Assembly: GCF_001509585.1 (NCBI RefSeq)
Contig: NZ_LNCI01000005.1
Location: 62,001-126,000, forward strand
DNA from: Tropicimonas marinistellae
GTDB taxonomy: Bacteria > Pseudomonadota > Alphaproteobacteria > Rhodobacterales > Rhodobacteraceae
Reading direction: 5' to 3'
DNA: 64,000 nt
Shown here: positions 32,833 through 42,604 of the stretch, in pieces
Layout of the letters: every line of letters begins with the position of its first letter
How positions within the stretch are numbered: the first letter of the stretch is position 1
Notes under the pieces: generated by a model
Seen by the model: only the letters and a program-made list of their open reading frames with translations
What the model was told of the DNA's origin: nothing
The model's database searches: none
Position numbers and translations under genes: made by a program

Positions 32833-33057
32833 TCAGACCTTGTCTTTGTCGGAGCTTTCTTCGGGAGTAACGTCCCGCGCTGCTTCGGAAGATTTGTCCT
32901 CCAGTTCTTCCTTGCCCTCCGCGACGCCCTTCTTGAAGGCAGTGATACCCTTGCCGACCTCGCCCATCAGCGAGGAAACCTTTCCGCGCCCGAACAGAAC
33001 CAGGACCACCACAGCGATCAGGATCAGGCCGGGGACACCGATATTTCCGATACCCAT
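32833..33057 (-). CDS. tatA: Twin-arginine translocase pore subunit TatA
   Basis: 74 residues from the ATG at 33057 (the upstream frame to 33165 is not conserved). The membrane helix GVPGLILIAVVVLVLFGRGK and the phenylalanine-glycine hinge precede the amphipathic helix SLMGEVGKGITAFKKGV, then an acidic tail. It oligomerises to form the transport path for folded proteins. It is first of tatA-tatB-tatC-ATPase, with AGGGAGAAA as SD. Confidence 0.95.
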   Translation of the reverse strand: MGIGNIGVPGLILIAVVVLVLFGRGKVSSLMGEVGKGITAFKKGVAEGKEELEDKSSEAARDVTPEESSDKDKV

Positions 33058-33251
33058 GTTTTTCTCCCTGTAAGGTCCGCTCGGTTTCCTCCGCGGGACC
33101 CGTGGTTGAAGATGTCCGGACATATCTATGAGTTTCGAGCGCCAGTTCAAAGCCCCAAACGCCAAGCGCGCCCGGAAATCCGAATGTGTGTCGGTTGGCC
33201 ACCTTGGATTTGAGCGCGCGACGTGGGCGGTGCCGATGACGCACGGGAGCC

Positions 33252-33326
33252 GCCGCGCGCGTCAGGCGCGCGGCCCGGCCCAACTGGAGGAGGTGCATCG
33301 CTAGATGCGCCGACGACGGGCGGGAG
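33252..33326 (+). repeat. Structured intergenic repeat, copy C
   Basis: Stem I GCCGCGCGC (33252-33260) pairs with GCGCGCGGC (33266-33274). The linker CCGGCCCAAC, spacer TGGAGGAGG, stem II GTGCATC-GCTA-GATGCGC (33293-33310, one G-T pair) and tail CGACGACGGGCGGGAG follow. It reads against the direction of both flanking minus-strand genes, unlike copy B, so it is not a fixed leader of one gene type. Confidence 0.72.
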
Positions 33327-33346
33327 ACCGCTGCCCTAACCTGTGC

Positions 33347-34426
33347 TCACGCCGGGAAGACGAAACACCGGTCGCGGCGCAGCGTCAGCCAGAGCGGCGT
33401 GCCGGGCTTCGGAAGGAAGACAGCCGGGACAGTTGCCTTGAGCGTTGTGCCATCGTGGTCCATGCGAAACTCCACGAGGCTTTCGCGTCCCATGAAACGC
33501 GCGCGTTGCACGATACCGCGGGCGGCGACGCCGTCTGTCGATGTGGGGTTCGGACCGCGTCCCTCGCGGTCGAAGTCGATCCGGAGATGTTGTGGTCGAA
33601 TGACAATTTCCACAGGCGCCCCGTCCGAATGGCCTGGGGTCAGGAACTGGCCAAAGGGTGTCTCCGTCAGCGCACCGTGAGATACGCCGCATACAATATT
33701 GATATCGCTGAAAAATGCAGCTGCAGCGCGATCCACGGGGTTGTTGTAGATGTGATAGGGCGCGCCTTGCTGCACGATCCGTCCGTCCCGCATCAGGGCG
33801 ATCTCGTCGGCCATCCGCATCGCCTCGTCGGGTTCGTGTGTGACCAGCAGGACCGCTGTATTCTCCTCTTTCAGCACCTCCAGCGTACGGTCGCGGATAT
33901 CGTCTCGCAGCCGGTTGTCCAGGCCCGAAAACGGCTCGTCCATGAGCATGATCGCCGGCTTCGGGGCGATTGCGCGCACCAGGGCCACGCGTTGCTGTTC
34001 GCCTCCAGAGAGTTGATGGGGGAAGGCGTCGATATGGCCGGCAAGGTCGACGCGGTCCAGCAAGTCGCGCACCCGTGGCCGGTTCCCTCGCAAGCCGCCG
34101 TCGAGGCCGAAGGAGACGTTTTCGCCAACGCTGAGGTGGGGGAAAAGGGCGAAGTCCTGGAACATCAGCCCAATTCCGCGCTGCTCGGGCGGCAGGTGGG
34201 ACATGTCGTCGGACACACATTTCCCTTCGACAAGAACTTTGCCGGTGGTCTGTCGGTCGACGCCGGCGACAATGCGCAGCGTGGTTGACTTGCCACAGCC
34301 GGACGGCCCCAACAGGCAGGTCACCTGACCCGGTTCAACCGACAACGACACGCCGCCAACGACGTCACGACCGTCGAAGCGGCGTGTGATCGTGTCGATC
34401 TCGAGGCGGGGCGCGGCTCTAGGCAA
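33347..34426 (-). CDS. ABC transporter ATP-binding protein, Fe3+/polyamine (FbpC/PotA) type
   Basis: 359 residues. Walker A LLGPSGCGKST lies at about 39-47, signature LSGGEQQRVALVRA near 140, and Walker B IMLMDEPFSGLD near 160. A C-terminal TOBE domain (IVIRPQHLRIDF and following) marks importers of the CUT1/Fbp/Pot group. No permease or binding protein is adjacent, since its neighbours are tatA and a divergent exporter, so the substrate cannot be assigned and the partner genes must be elsewhere or just a few kilobases away in another order. Confidence 0.9.
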   Translation of the reverse strand: MPRAAPRLEIDTITRRFDGRDVVGGVSLSVEPGQVTCLLGPSGCGKSTTLRIVAGVDRQTTGKVLVEGKCVSDDMSHLPPEQRGIGLMFQDFALFPHLSVGENVSFGLDGGLRGNRPRVRDLLDRVDLAGHIDAFPHQLSGGEQQRVALVRAIAPKPAIMLMDEPFSGLDNRLRDDIRDRTLEVLKEENTAVLLVTHEPDEAMRMADEIALMRDGRIVQQGAPYHIYNNPVDRAAAAFFSDINIVCGVSHGALTETPFGQFLTPGHSDGAPVEIVIRPQHLRIDFDREGRGPNPTSTDGVAARGIVQRARFMGRESLVEFRMDHDGTTLKATVPAVFLPKPGTPLWLTLRRDRCFVFPA

Positions 34427-34622
34427 GTCGGGATCTGGGTAAGTGTTTCTGTCAGATTTCCAGCAGGCGTATCAGTGCCCCGCCAGTCGGGCAAGAGGTC
34501 CGGGCATGTTTCGCGACCTGATTTGTCCGCCGATCGGGAGCACCCTCAGTAAATGCAACGGGTTGCTGGCCATTCAACGGCGCGCTCCCTAGGGTGACAT
34601 GACGGCAGCGGAAGGCGACCTC

Positions 34623-36443
34623 ATGGCAGACGCAATTCAGGAAGAAGAACGGCGGCGCGGGCTTGCGGTTCTGCGGGATGTGGCTCCGTATTTGTGGCCG
34701 GATGGCGAGCCGGGCACAAAGCTGCGTGTGGTTGCGGCGATGGCGGCGCTGGTTTTGGCAAAGCTGGTCGCAGTGACCACGCCGATGCTTTACAAGGGCG
34801 CCGTCGATGCGCTTGCCGGCGACAATCCCGACGGCGGTACGATGCTTGCGCTCGGCGCGGTGGGGCTCACGGTCGCCTACGGCACTGTGCGGCTGATGAA
34901 TATCGCATTCCAGCAGTTGCGCGACGTCATCTTTGCGCGTGTCAGTCAGGGCGCGCTTCGAAAGCTCGCCTTGCGGACCTTCCGGCATATCCACGCGCTG
35001 TCCCTGCGCTACCACATCAGTCGGAAAACCGGTGCGCTCAGCCGGATCATGGAGCGCGGGGTGAAGGGGGTCTCCTTTCTGCTGCGATTTCTGCTGTTTT
35101 CCATTGCGCCGCTCATTCTGGAACTCCTTCTGGTCTGCGCGATCCTCGTTGCTGTCTTTGACTGGAGATTTCTGGCGGTACTGGCCGTCACCATCGCCCT
35201 CTACGTCTGGTTTACCTTCGCGATCACCGAGTGGCGTGTGCGGATTCGGCGCGAGATGAACGAACAGGACAACGAGGCCAATCAGCGGGCCATTGACTCA
35301 CTGCTGAACTTCGAGACAGTGAAGTATTTCGGGGCCGACCGGCGGGAAGCGGAGCGATACGATCAGGCCATGGCGGGATACGAGGCCGCGGCGTTGAAGA
35401 CAGCCTACTCCCTGGGCGCGATCAACCTCGGCCAGGCGATCGTCATCAACATCGGGTTGGTCGCTGTGATGGTGATGGCTGCCCGGGGCGTCTCGGCCGG
35501 TGATTATACGGTTGGGGACTTCGTCATGGTCAACGCCTACATGCTCCAGATCATCATGCCACTGAATTTCCTTGGCACTGTCTATCGAGAAATCCGCCAG
35601 AGCCTCGTGGACATGGGCGAAATGTTCGACCTGCTCGAACAGCCGGCCGAGGTGGTCGACAAGCCGGGGGCACCGGCGCTGAAGGTCGCCGGTGGAGAGG
35701 TCGTCTTCGACGATGTGGTGTTCGCCTATGAGTCCGACCGGCCGATTCTGCGTGGTGTGTCACTGAGCGTTCCCGCAGGGCGGTCACTGGCCATTGTTGG
35801 GCCGACAGGGTCTGGGAAGTCCACTATCGGGCGGCTGCTCTTCCGGTTCTATGACGTCGACGGAGGAAGCCTGCGGATCGATGGCCAGGACGTGCGCGAC
35901 GTGACCCAGCAGTCGTTGCATTGTTCCATCGGTGTCGTGCCGCAGGACACGGTGCTGTTCAACGACTCGATCTACTACAACATCGCCTATGGCCGACCTG
36001 AGGCCAGTCGCGCGGAGGTCGAAGAGGCCGCGCGCACGGCGGAGATTCACGATTTCATCATGTCATTGCCCCGCGGGTACGACACACTTGTCGGTGAGCG
36101 CGGATTGAAGCTGTCAGGCGGCGAAAAGCAGCGCGTGGGCATCGCTCGAACGGTCCTGAAGGATCCGCCCATTCTTCTGCTGGACGAGGCGACATCGGCG
36201 CTCGACACGCGGACCGAACAGGGCATCCAGACTTCGCTGCGGCGCATGGGGCGTGGGCGAACGGTGATCACCATCGCGCATCGCCTGTCCACGATCGTCG
36301 ATTCCGACGAGATCGTCGTGTTGGACGCCGGCGAGGTGGTGGAACGGGGCAGCCATTCGGACTTGCTGGCTCTGAACGGGCGATATGCAAGCATGTGGCT
36401 GACCCAGCGTGCCGAAAGCGACGATGGAGCGGATGCGGCCTGA
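34623..36443 (+). CDS. ABC exporter of the Atm1/HMT1 type
   Basis: 606 residues from the ATG at 34623, preceded by GGAAGGCG. An ATG at 34599 would add eight residues. Six membrane helices in residues 30-310 are followed by a nucleotide-binding domain with Walker A GPTGSGKST, Q-loop VVPQDTVLF, signature LSGGEKQRVGIARTV and Walker B ILLLDEATSALD. The sequence YNIAYGRPEASRAEVEEAAR is typical of Atm1-like half-transporters that export glutathione-linked sulfur or metal complexes. It probably works as a homodimer. Confidence 0.9.
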   Translation: MADAIQEEERRRGLAVLRDVAPYLWPDGEPGTKLRVVAAMAALVLAKLVAVTTPMLYKGAVDALAGDNPDGGTMLALGAVGLTVAYGTVRLMNIAFQQLRDVIFARVSQGALRKLALRTFRHIHALSLRYHISRKTGALSRIMERGVKGVSFLLRFLLFSIAPLILELLLVCAILVAVFDWRFLAVLAVTIALYVWFTFAITEWRVRIRREMNEQDNEANQRAIDSLLNFETVKYFGADRREAERYDQAMAGYEAAALKTAYSLGAINLGQAIVINIGLVAVMVMAARGVSAGDYTVGDFVMVNAYMLQIIMPLNFLGTVYREIRQSLVDMGEMFDLLEQPAEVVDKPGAPALKVAGGEVVFDDVVFAYESDRPILRGVSLSVPAGRSLAIVGPTGSGKSTIGRLLFRFYDVDGGSLRIDGQDVRDVTQQSLHCSIGVVPQDTVLFNDSIYYNIAYGRPEASRAEVEEAARTAEIHDFIMSLPRGYDTLVGERGLKLSGGEKQRVGIARTVLKDPPILLLDEATSALDTRTEQGIQTSLRRMGRGRTVITIAHRLSTIVDSDEIVVLDAGEVVERGSHSDLLALNGRYASMWLTQRAESDDGADAA

Positions 36444-36526
36444 CGGAATGTGCCCCTCGCATGGGGCTGGCCGTTCCAATCGCGAGATCATCGTCCGGGA
36501 CGGCCAGTCAAGCGTGGTGCGTTTGC

Positions 36527-39500
36527 CTACTCCGCCGCGCGCAGGGAATCATCGTCGGTATCGTTCGGCGGCGATTTCGGCGCAGTGTCCGGTGTTTCGT
36601 CCGACGGGGCGGATTCGACGCTCCCGTCCACGTCGCCGGGGACTTCCGGCGCCGACAGACGCGGCGGCGCTGCATCGGCTGCGAGGGTGGGGGGAATGTC
36701 CCAGATCAATTCGGGCGCGCGGACACGGTTGGCGGCTCGTGTCAGGGTCCAGTCCTGCGCAGCCCTGCTCCTGCGTCCGCCTGCGACAGCGCCAAAGAGG
36801 TGCAGCCCGCCGTAGGCGCCCTTCCAGAACCAGACGCGTGCAGCGAGCATCGCGGGCGTGAAGACCAGCGTCAGCACGGTGGCGATGCCCAGGCCGAATA
36901 CAACGGCGGTGGCAAGTTGTTTCCACCAGAGCGCGGTGGGGCTGTCGATGGAGTAGCCGCCGTTGAAGAAATCGAGAGACAGGCCGAACATCATCGGCGT
37001 AAGGCCGGCCATCGTCGTCGACGTGGTCAGCAGAACCGGGCGCAGACGCTGTTCGGCGGTGCGCGCAATGGCCTCCAGTCGCGGCATGTACTGGCTGAAC
37101 TCCTGATAGGTGTCGATCAGCACGATGTTGTTGTTCACCACGATCCCGGCCAGCGCCACGATGCCCGTACCGGTCATGATGATCGAGAACGGCTGATCCA
37201 TCACGATCATCCCGATCAATACGCCGGTGGTAGAGAGTACCACGGCCAGCAGAACCAGCACCGCGTTGTAGAGGCTGTTGAACTGGGTCAGCAGGATCAC
37301 GAACATCAAGCCGAGCGCGCCTGCGAAGGCGCTCATCAGGAAGGCCTGGCTCTCTTGCTGTTCCTCCTCGTCGCCGGTCCATTGCCAGCCCACGTCGTCG
37401 GGCAAGGGGAGTTCCGACTGCAGCCAGTTGGTGATTTCAGTTATCCTCTCGGTGGCATTGACCGGAACGACGGTCAGCCCATCGCGCGCAATCTGTTCGC
37501 GGATCGAGGGGCGTTCCTGTGTGTCCTCGGCGCGCACGACATCCACTATCGCGCCATCGCCGTCGACCAGTTTCACCAGTCCCGGAGCCACATCCGCGCG
37601 CAAGTCGTAGTAGCGTTGGGCGTCCACACGATCGATGCGGGCGAGTTTCGGGACCGGTTTGCGGGTGATGAAGTTGGAAAGCGGTACAAGCCCATCCATG
37701 GTGCGGACCTTGAGCGAATCGAGGGTCGACAGGAGCCTGTCTTCCTCCGGAAGCCGCACGCGGATGTCGATTTCCTCGTCTGAACTGTCCACGCGCATCG
37801 TGTCGAGCAGGATGCCGCGGGTGACGAGTTGTACCATTGCGCCCACGGTCGCAACGTCGGCGCCGTAGCGGCCAGCTTTCTCAACGTCCACGTCAATCTG
37901 CCAGTCGATGCCGGGCAGGGGAAGCGTATCGTCGATGTCGATCAATCCGGGCATCGACTCGAACTTCGCCCGCGCGATTGCGACCGCGTCGTCCAGACTG
38001 TCCCAATCGTCGCCCGTCAGCCGCAAGTGGACCGGCTTGCCGGAGCCCGGCCCCATGCTGAGATCCAGCGTTTCGGTGTAGATGCCGGGGATCTGGTCGA
38101 GTTTGGCCTGGATTCGCTCCAGTACCAGATCGCCATCGAGTTCGGGCCGGTCCTTGCGGTCCTCCCAGCGGACCAATTCGACCTGTACCTGTCCGATGGT
38201 GTCGCGCGGGCTCGACGCGCCACCGGTGTTGGCATTGAGCCCGCCTTCGCCGGCGAAGGCGAAGACACTGTCGACCCCGGGTTCGCCAAGGATGAGTTGC
38301 TCGACCTCACGCACCAACGCGTCCTTGTCGTCGAGGCTGAGGTTGCCGCGCGCACGCACGTAGACGATTGCCTGTTCGGGTTCCGATTCCACGAAGAATT
38401 CGACGCCGCGGTTGTGCTCGCCGAAGTATTGGAAAGTCGCCATGACGAAGAAGGCGACGCCGCCAATCACCACCAACGGCATGATCGGGTTCCCCGTCAG
38501 CATCCGGATGGCCCACCCGAAAGCGGTACGCTGGTAGCCCGCGCGAATGCGCTTGCGCCGCCACTGGACCTTCGCGGCGTCCATCGTGATGGACGATGCG
38601 AAAGCGCCAAGCACAAGGATAACGACGCCGACGATCCGGGCTGCCGCCCCGGCGGGCTCACCGTCCGCCGGGGCCGGGAGGATGTAGGTCGGGTTGAGGA
38701 CCTGCATCGCGCCCACGAAGATCATGTACAGCGACACCGGTACGAGCGCGGCCTTGATGATCCAGGGCCAGGGCCGAATGCGCTCCGCGATGTGGTGGAA
38801 CGTGCGGGCCAACCGGCCGGACACGCCGCCGATAACGGGCAGGAATACCAACGCAACGATGAGCGAGGCCGACAGCACGAAAATAAGCGTGATCGGCAGC
38901 ATCTTCATGAATTCGCCGGAAACGCCCGGCCAGAAGAGCATCGGGAGGAAGGCGCACAGCGTCGTGGCGGTGGAACTGACGATGGGCCAGAACATCCGCT
39001 TGGACGCCTCGACATAGGCGTGCATCGGGCCGGTTCCGGCCTGAATTCGCTTGTCGGCGTATTCGACCACAACGATTGCCCCGTCGACCAGCATCCCCAC
39101 TGAAAGGATCAGGCCGAACATCACCATGTTCGAGATCGCGACGTCCATGATGGCGAGGAAGCCGAAACACAGCAGGAAGGAAGTCGGAATGGCGAAACCA
39201 ACCAGCAATGACGGTCGCGGGCCGAGGGCGGCCAGCACCACGATCATGACCAGTCCGATGGCGGTCAGTACCGAGCCCTCGAGTTGCGTCACCATCGAGT
39301 TGACCTGTACCGACTGGTCATTCGAGGTGCCGACGACGATGGCTTCCTGCAACTCCGGCGGCCATTTGGCCTTTTCCTGCTGCAACGTCTCCCGCACAAG
39401 GGCGGCCATGTCGATCACGTTGTAGCCCTTGCGCTTGACGACCTGCAGCGCGACGGTCTTTTCGCCGTTGAAACGGGCTGTTCCCTCACGGTCCTCGTAG

Positions 39501-40288
39501 GTCAGGGAGATGGTGGCAAGATCGCCCAGCGTGACGACGGAATCGCCGTTTACCTTCACCGGCAATCCGTAGATGTCGGTGGTGCTGTCGAAGGAGGAGG
39601 GGATTTTGACCGAGAAGGCGCCGCCTTCGGTTTCGATTTCGCCCGCAGCGATGAGCTGGTTGTTGTTGACGACCGCGTTGATCAGTTCGCCCGCTGTCAC
39701 ATTGTAGGATTCGAGCTTCAGCGGGTCGATGGTGACCTCAACCATCTCGTCGCGGTGACCGGCGAGCGCGGCCTCCAGGACCGGCTCCAGCCCTTCCAGC
39801 TTGTCCTGCAACTCGTTGGCGATGCGCAGCAACGTTCGTTCCGGAAGCGGGCCGGAGAGGTTCACGATGATGATCGGGAACTCGGAGAAGTTGAACTCGT
39901 CGACAGTGTAGTTTTCCGCGCCTTCGGGGAAATTCGCCTCCGCCTTGTTCATCGCGGCGCGCACGTCGGCAAGGGTCGCGGACTTGTCCCAGCCAAATTC
40001 GAACTCCAGCACGAGGTTCGCGTAACCTTCGACCGCTGTCCCGGTCATCCGGTCGAGCCCGTCGAGATCCGACATTTCGGTTTCCATCGGCTTGACGAGC
40101 AGTTTCTCGGCGTCCTCGGCAGAGATGCCCGGGAAGGGGACGGAAATGAAGACGGCCGGGATCTCGATATCCGGCTCGCCCTCCTTCGGCAGATTGATGT
40201 AGGTCATCGCACCGGCCACGATGGCCAGCAGGATGATCCCGATAATCATGCGCGTGTGATGCGAGGCCCAGTCGACGATCCCGGTCAT
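36527..40288 (-). CDS. RND efflux transporter permease (AcrB family)
   Basis: 1,253 residues, larger than AcrB (1,049). Two RND halves each carry a periplasmic porter domain. TM4 has GMLVDGAIVVVEYAD, keeping one of the two proton-relay aspartates (AcrB Asp407) but with Gly for Asp408. TM10 has VVNNNIVLIDTY where AcrB has Lys940. Between TM6 and TM7 there is an insertion of about 80 residues with two more hydrophobic segments (AALVPVSLYMIFVGAMQVL and IVGVVILVLGAFASSI), and an acidic 100-residue C-terminal tail. It pairs with the adaptor 29 bases upstream. The substrate is unknown and no outer-membrane channel is adjacent. Confidence 0.92.
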   Translation of the reverse strand: MTGIVDWASHHTRMIIGIILLAIVAGAMTYINLPKEGEPDIEIPAVFISVPFPGISAEDAEKLLVKPMETEMSDLDGLDRMTGTAVEGYANLVLEFEFGWDKSATLADVRAAMNKAEANFPEGAENYTVDEFNFSEFPIIIVNLSGPLPERTLLRIANELQDKLEGLEPVLEAALAGHRDEMVEVTIDPLKLESYNVTAGELINAVVNNNQLIAAGEIETEGGAFSVKIPSSFDSTTDIYGLPVKVNGDSVVTLGDLATISLTYEDREGTARFNGEKTVALQVVKRKGYNVIDMAALVRETLQQEKAKWPPELQEAIVVGTSNDQSVQVNSMVTQLEGSVLTAIGLVMIVVLAALGPRPSLLVGFAIPTSFLLCFGFLAIMDVAISNMVMFGLILSVGMLVDGAIVVVEYADKRIQAGTGPMHAYVEASKRMFWPIVSSTATTLCAFLPMLFWPGVSGEFMKMLPITLIFVLSASLIVALVFLPVIGGVSGRLARTFHHIAERIRPWPWIIKAALVPVSLYMIFVGAMQVLNPTYILPAPADGEPAGAAARIVGVVILVLGAFASSITMDAAKVQWRRKRIRAGYQRTAFGWAIRMLTGNPIMPLVVIGGVAFFVMATFQYFGEHNRGVEFFVESEPEQAIVYVRARGNLSLDDKDALVREVEQLILGEPGVDSVFAFAGEGGLNANTGGASSPRDTIGQVQVELVRWEDRKDRPELDGDLVLERIQAKLDQIPGIYTETLDLSMGPGSGKPVHLRLTGDDWDSLDDAVAIARAKFESMPGLIDIDDTLPLPGIDWQIDVDVEKAGRYGADVATVGAMVQLVTRGILLDTMRVDSSDEEIDIRVRLPEEDRLLSTLDSLKVRTMDGLVPLSNFITRKPVPKLARIDRVDAQRYYDLRADVAPGLVKLVDGDGAIVDVVRAEDTQERPSIREQIARDGLTVVPVNATERITEITNWLQSELPLPDDVGWQWTGDEEEQQESQAFLMSAFAGALGLMFVILLTQFNSLYNAVLVLLAVVLSTTGVLIGMIVMDQPFSIIMTGTGIVALAGIVVNNNIVLIDTYQEFSQYMPRLEAIARTAEQRLRPVLLTTSTTMAGLTPMMFGLSLDFFNGGYSIDSPTALWWKQLATAVVFGLGIATVLTLVFTPAMLAARVWFWKGAYGGLHLFGAVAGGRRSRAAQDWTLTRAANRVRAPELIWDIPPTLAADAAPPRLSAPEVPGDVDGSVESAPSDETPDTAPKSPPNDTDDDSLRAAE

Positions 40289-40317
40289 TGCGCGCTCCCT
40301 GGTGGCAAATTCTTCGG

Positions 40318-41583
40318 CTAGTGAATGACGTTTTCGCGATAAGTTACGTCAAGCGGCACGCCTTCGGTCACATATTCCTGACCGACGACGATAATATCCA
40401 ATGTCTCCGGCAGACCGGCGACCCATATCCCGTCCGCGGTGTCACGAAGGAACTCGACCGGCGAAAAGGCTGCCACCTTGCCGTCTCCTTCGGTTGCGGC
40501 CGCGGCGAATCTTACGCCGAGGCGGCCAGCATCGTCCAGTGTCAGAGACGAGCCCGGAACCAGATGCGCCGTAGAGCCGGCGGCGGCGATTGCAATATCG
40601 GCAGTCTGGCCGTCGCGGATACGCAGATCGGCGTTGGGAACCTGAATCTCAACGCGGAACGTCCGCGTGAGCGGGTCGGCCGAACGGGACAGGAACGTGA
40701 CCGCGCCAGTGACCTGTTCGCCGGAGACCAGCGCAGCGGAGGCGGGTGCGCCAAGTTTCACCTGATCGACCTGCGTTTCCGGGACAAATCCAACAAGCTT
40801 GATCGGATCGAGTTGGATCACAGTGGCGCAAGAAGAACCGGGTTGCATCAACGCGCCAAGTTCGGCGGCGTCGGTCTCCAGCAGCCCATCGAATGGCGCT
40901 TCGATGGTCAACCTGTCGATCTCGCGTTCGGCGAGCGCCACGGCCGCGGCGGCGGCCTCGACTTGCGATGTCGCGGCTTCAAGACCGGACCGGGACGACT
41001 CCAGGCTCGCACGCGCCGAACTGACGGCCGCGCGGGTCGAGGCGACCCGTGTCTCGGATGCAAATCCACCTTCGATCAGTCGGTTGGCCGCGCGGTCGTT
41101 GATTTCGGCTTCCTCGAGAAGTGCTTCTGCCTCGACAACACGGGCTTCGGAGACAGGCAACCCGGCCTTGGCGGAGGCAAGTTGCGCGCGCGCTTCCGAA
41201 AGCTGCGCCAGGCGTGTACCGGGATCGATTTCGCAAAGAACCTGGCCCTTCTCGACGAAGGCGCCCTTGCGCAACGGATCGGAGACGATCTGGCCGGAAG
41301 TCTCGGCCATGGCGTCGACTTGCCGGGCGGCCTCCGTCCGACCGCGCACGAAGACCGCGCTGTCGACGGTCTGCGCGACGGAGGCCATCGCCACAACTGA
41401 CACGCGCCCGGGCGTGTCGTCGGTGGCGTCGGTCGTTTCTCCTTCCGCGTCGGTCGCATCCTGAACGGGCGCGGGCGCTTCCGGGTCGATACCGGCAAAA
41501 CGCAGCACGGTGTCCCGTTCCATCACGAGGAAATAGACCACCGCGGCGACGATGGCGGCTATAAGAACCGAAAACCACCTCAT
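40318..41583 (-). CDS. RND efflux periplasmic adaptor (HlyD/AcrA family)
   Basis: 421 residues from the ATG at 41583, where a membrane anchor MRWFSVLIAAIVAAVVYFLVM begins; the open frame to 42174 is spurious. An acidic linker of about 40 residues precedes the lipoyl half-motifs (DAMAETSGQIVSDPLRKGAFVEKGQVL), a coiled-coil hairpin (about 135-245) and beta-barrel domains. It bridges the inner-membrane pump to an outer-membrane channel. It is anchored by a helix, not a lipid. It is first in a two-gene operon with the RND permease. Confidence 0.92.
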   Translation of the reverse strand: MRWFSVLIAAIVAAVVYFLVMERDTVLRFAGIDPEAPAPVQDATDAEGETTDATDDTPGRVSVVAMASVAQTVDSAVFVRGRTEAARQVDAMAETSGQIVSDPLRKGAFVEKGQVLCEIDPGTRLAQLSEARAQLASAKAGLPVSEARVVEAEALLEEAEINDRAANRLIEGGFASETRVASTRAAVSSARASLESSRSGLEAATSQVEAAAAAVALAEREIDRLTIEAPFDGLLETDAAELGALMQPGSSCATVIQLDPIKLVGFVPETQVDQVKLGAPASAALVSGEQVTGAVTFLSRSADPLTRTFRVEIQVPNADLRIRDGQTADIAIAAAGSTAHLVPGSSLTLDDAGRLGVRFAAAATEGDGKVAAFSPVEFLRDTADGIWVAGLPETLDIIVVGQEYVTEGVPLDVTYRENVIH

Positions 41584-41603
41584 ATCAATTCGCCCTTCAT
41601 CGG

Positions 41604-41633
41604 ATTGTAAGCTGTTTGAAACACTTCGGTGAA
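41604..41633 (-). promoter_or_regulatory. Candidate promoter of the RND operon with overlapping dyad
   Basis: On the minus strand TTCACC (41633-41628) and TACAAT (41609-41604) are 18 bases apart, a reasonable -35/-10 pair, giving a short leader before the adaptor ATG at 41583. An 11-base dyad TGTTT-C-AAACA lies in the spacer and could be a repressor site, as often found for pumps controlled by TetR-type proteins, though no such gene is adjacent. Confidence 0.35.
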
Positions 41634-41874
41634 ATGTGACTTCAGCACCGCAATAGCAAGAGTCAAAGCGCATTGAAACCGTGCGAAGGGAGTTGACGCT
41701 GGGTAAAAAGGTGCATTGGCCCAACGGTATACCCCGCGTTTGGGCGGCCGCAGGTTGCGGCTGTCCCACGTCCATTGTCCGGGGCTTGGCATTCGCGGAA
41801 ACTTCGGGGTAAGAGAGGGGCGTTTTCCAGAGCGCCCGCAGGTCTGCTGACGGGTGCCGCAACAGGACGGACCC

Positions 41875-42534
41875 ATGAGCCAGGCTGACAGTTTCATCGA
41901 AGAGGTCAACGAAGAGGTCCGCCGAGAGAAACTCTTCTCTCTCTTGCGCAAGTACGGCTGGATCGGGATCGCCGCCGTTGTGCTGCTTGTCGGTGGAGCC
42001 GGTTGGAACGAGTACCGCAAGGCATCCGACAAGGCGGCTGCCGAGGCGCTCGGCGACAGTGTACTTGCCGCCGTTGAGAAACCTGACGACGACGCCCGAA
42101 TTGCCGCTTTGGGAGAGATTCCCGCCGATGGGGCGGCCGCTTCCGTGGTTGGGTTGCTGACGGCTGCCCAGCAATTGACTGCCGATGACCCGGCCGCCGC
42201 CGCTGAGATCCTTCGGCCGCTCGCGGCGGACACATCCCTTTCAGTCGTCTACAGCGACCTCGCGGCGCTGAAAATGGTCCTTCTCGGAGAGGCGGCATTC
42301 ACGCCGGAGGATCGTGCGCAGGTGTTGGATCGGCTGGCACAGCCGGGCGCGCCGTACCGAAATCTCGCCCTTGAGCAGAAGGCGCTCGACCTTGCTGCGG
42401 CCGGAAAGACCGATGAAGCGGTTGCTGCAGCGCGGTCACTTCTCGAGGAGCCCGGTCTCACGCAAGGGTTGATGCAGCGCGTTGTGCAACTCATCGTGGC
42501 GCTTGGAGCGGATGTCGCCGAGGAAGCCGGCTGA
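41875..42534 (+). CDS. YfgM-like tetratricopeptide membrane protein
   Basis: 219 residues from the ATG at 41875. A cytoplasmic N-terminus (SFIEEVNEEVRREKLFSLLRKYG) precedes one membrane helix at about 29-44, then periplasmic TPR-type helices rich in Ala/Leu. This is the TPR_21 family of YfgM, which links the SecYEG translocon to periplasmic chaperones. The order YfgM-BamB-Der is the same as in E. coli (yfgM-bamB-der), which strongly supports the assignment. Confidence 0.88.
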   Translation: MSQADSFIEEVNEEVRREKLFSLLRKYGWIGIAAVVLLVGGAGWNEYRKASDKAAAEALGDSVLAAVEKPDDDARIAALGEIPADGAAASVVGLLTAAQQLTADDPAAAAEILRPLAADTSLSVVYSDLAALKMVLLGEAAFTPEDRAQVLDRLAQPGAPYRNLALEQKALDLAAAGKTDEAVAAARSLLEEPGLTQGLMQRVVQLIVALGADVAEEAG

Positions 42535-42604
42535 CCGGCGCGAGGTTGCGAGAGCATCCGCGTGGCAGATACGGTTGCCAGGAGAGGAAACGGGAGATCG
42601 AGCG

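Noticed and set aside
33347-34426. A complete iron or polyamine uptake operon
   Set aside because: Only the ATP-binding subunit is present; no permease or binding-protein gene lies next to it.
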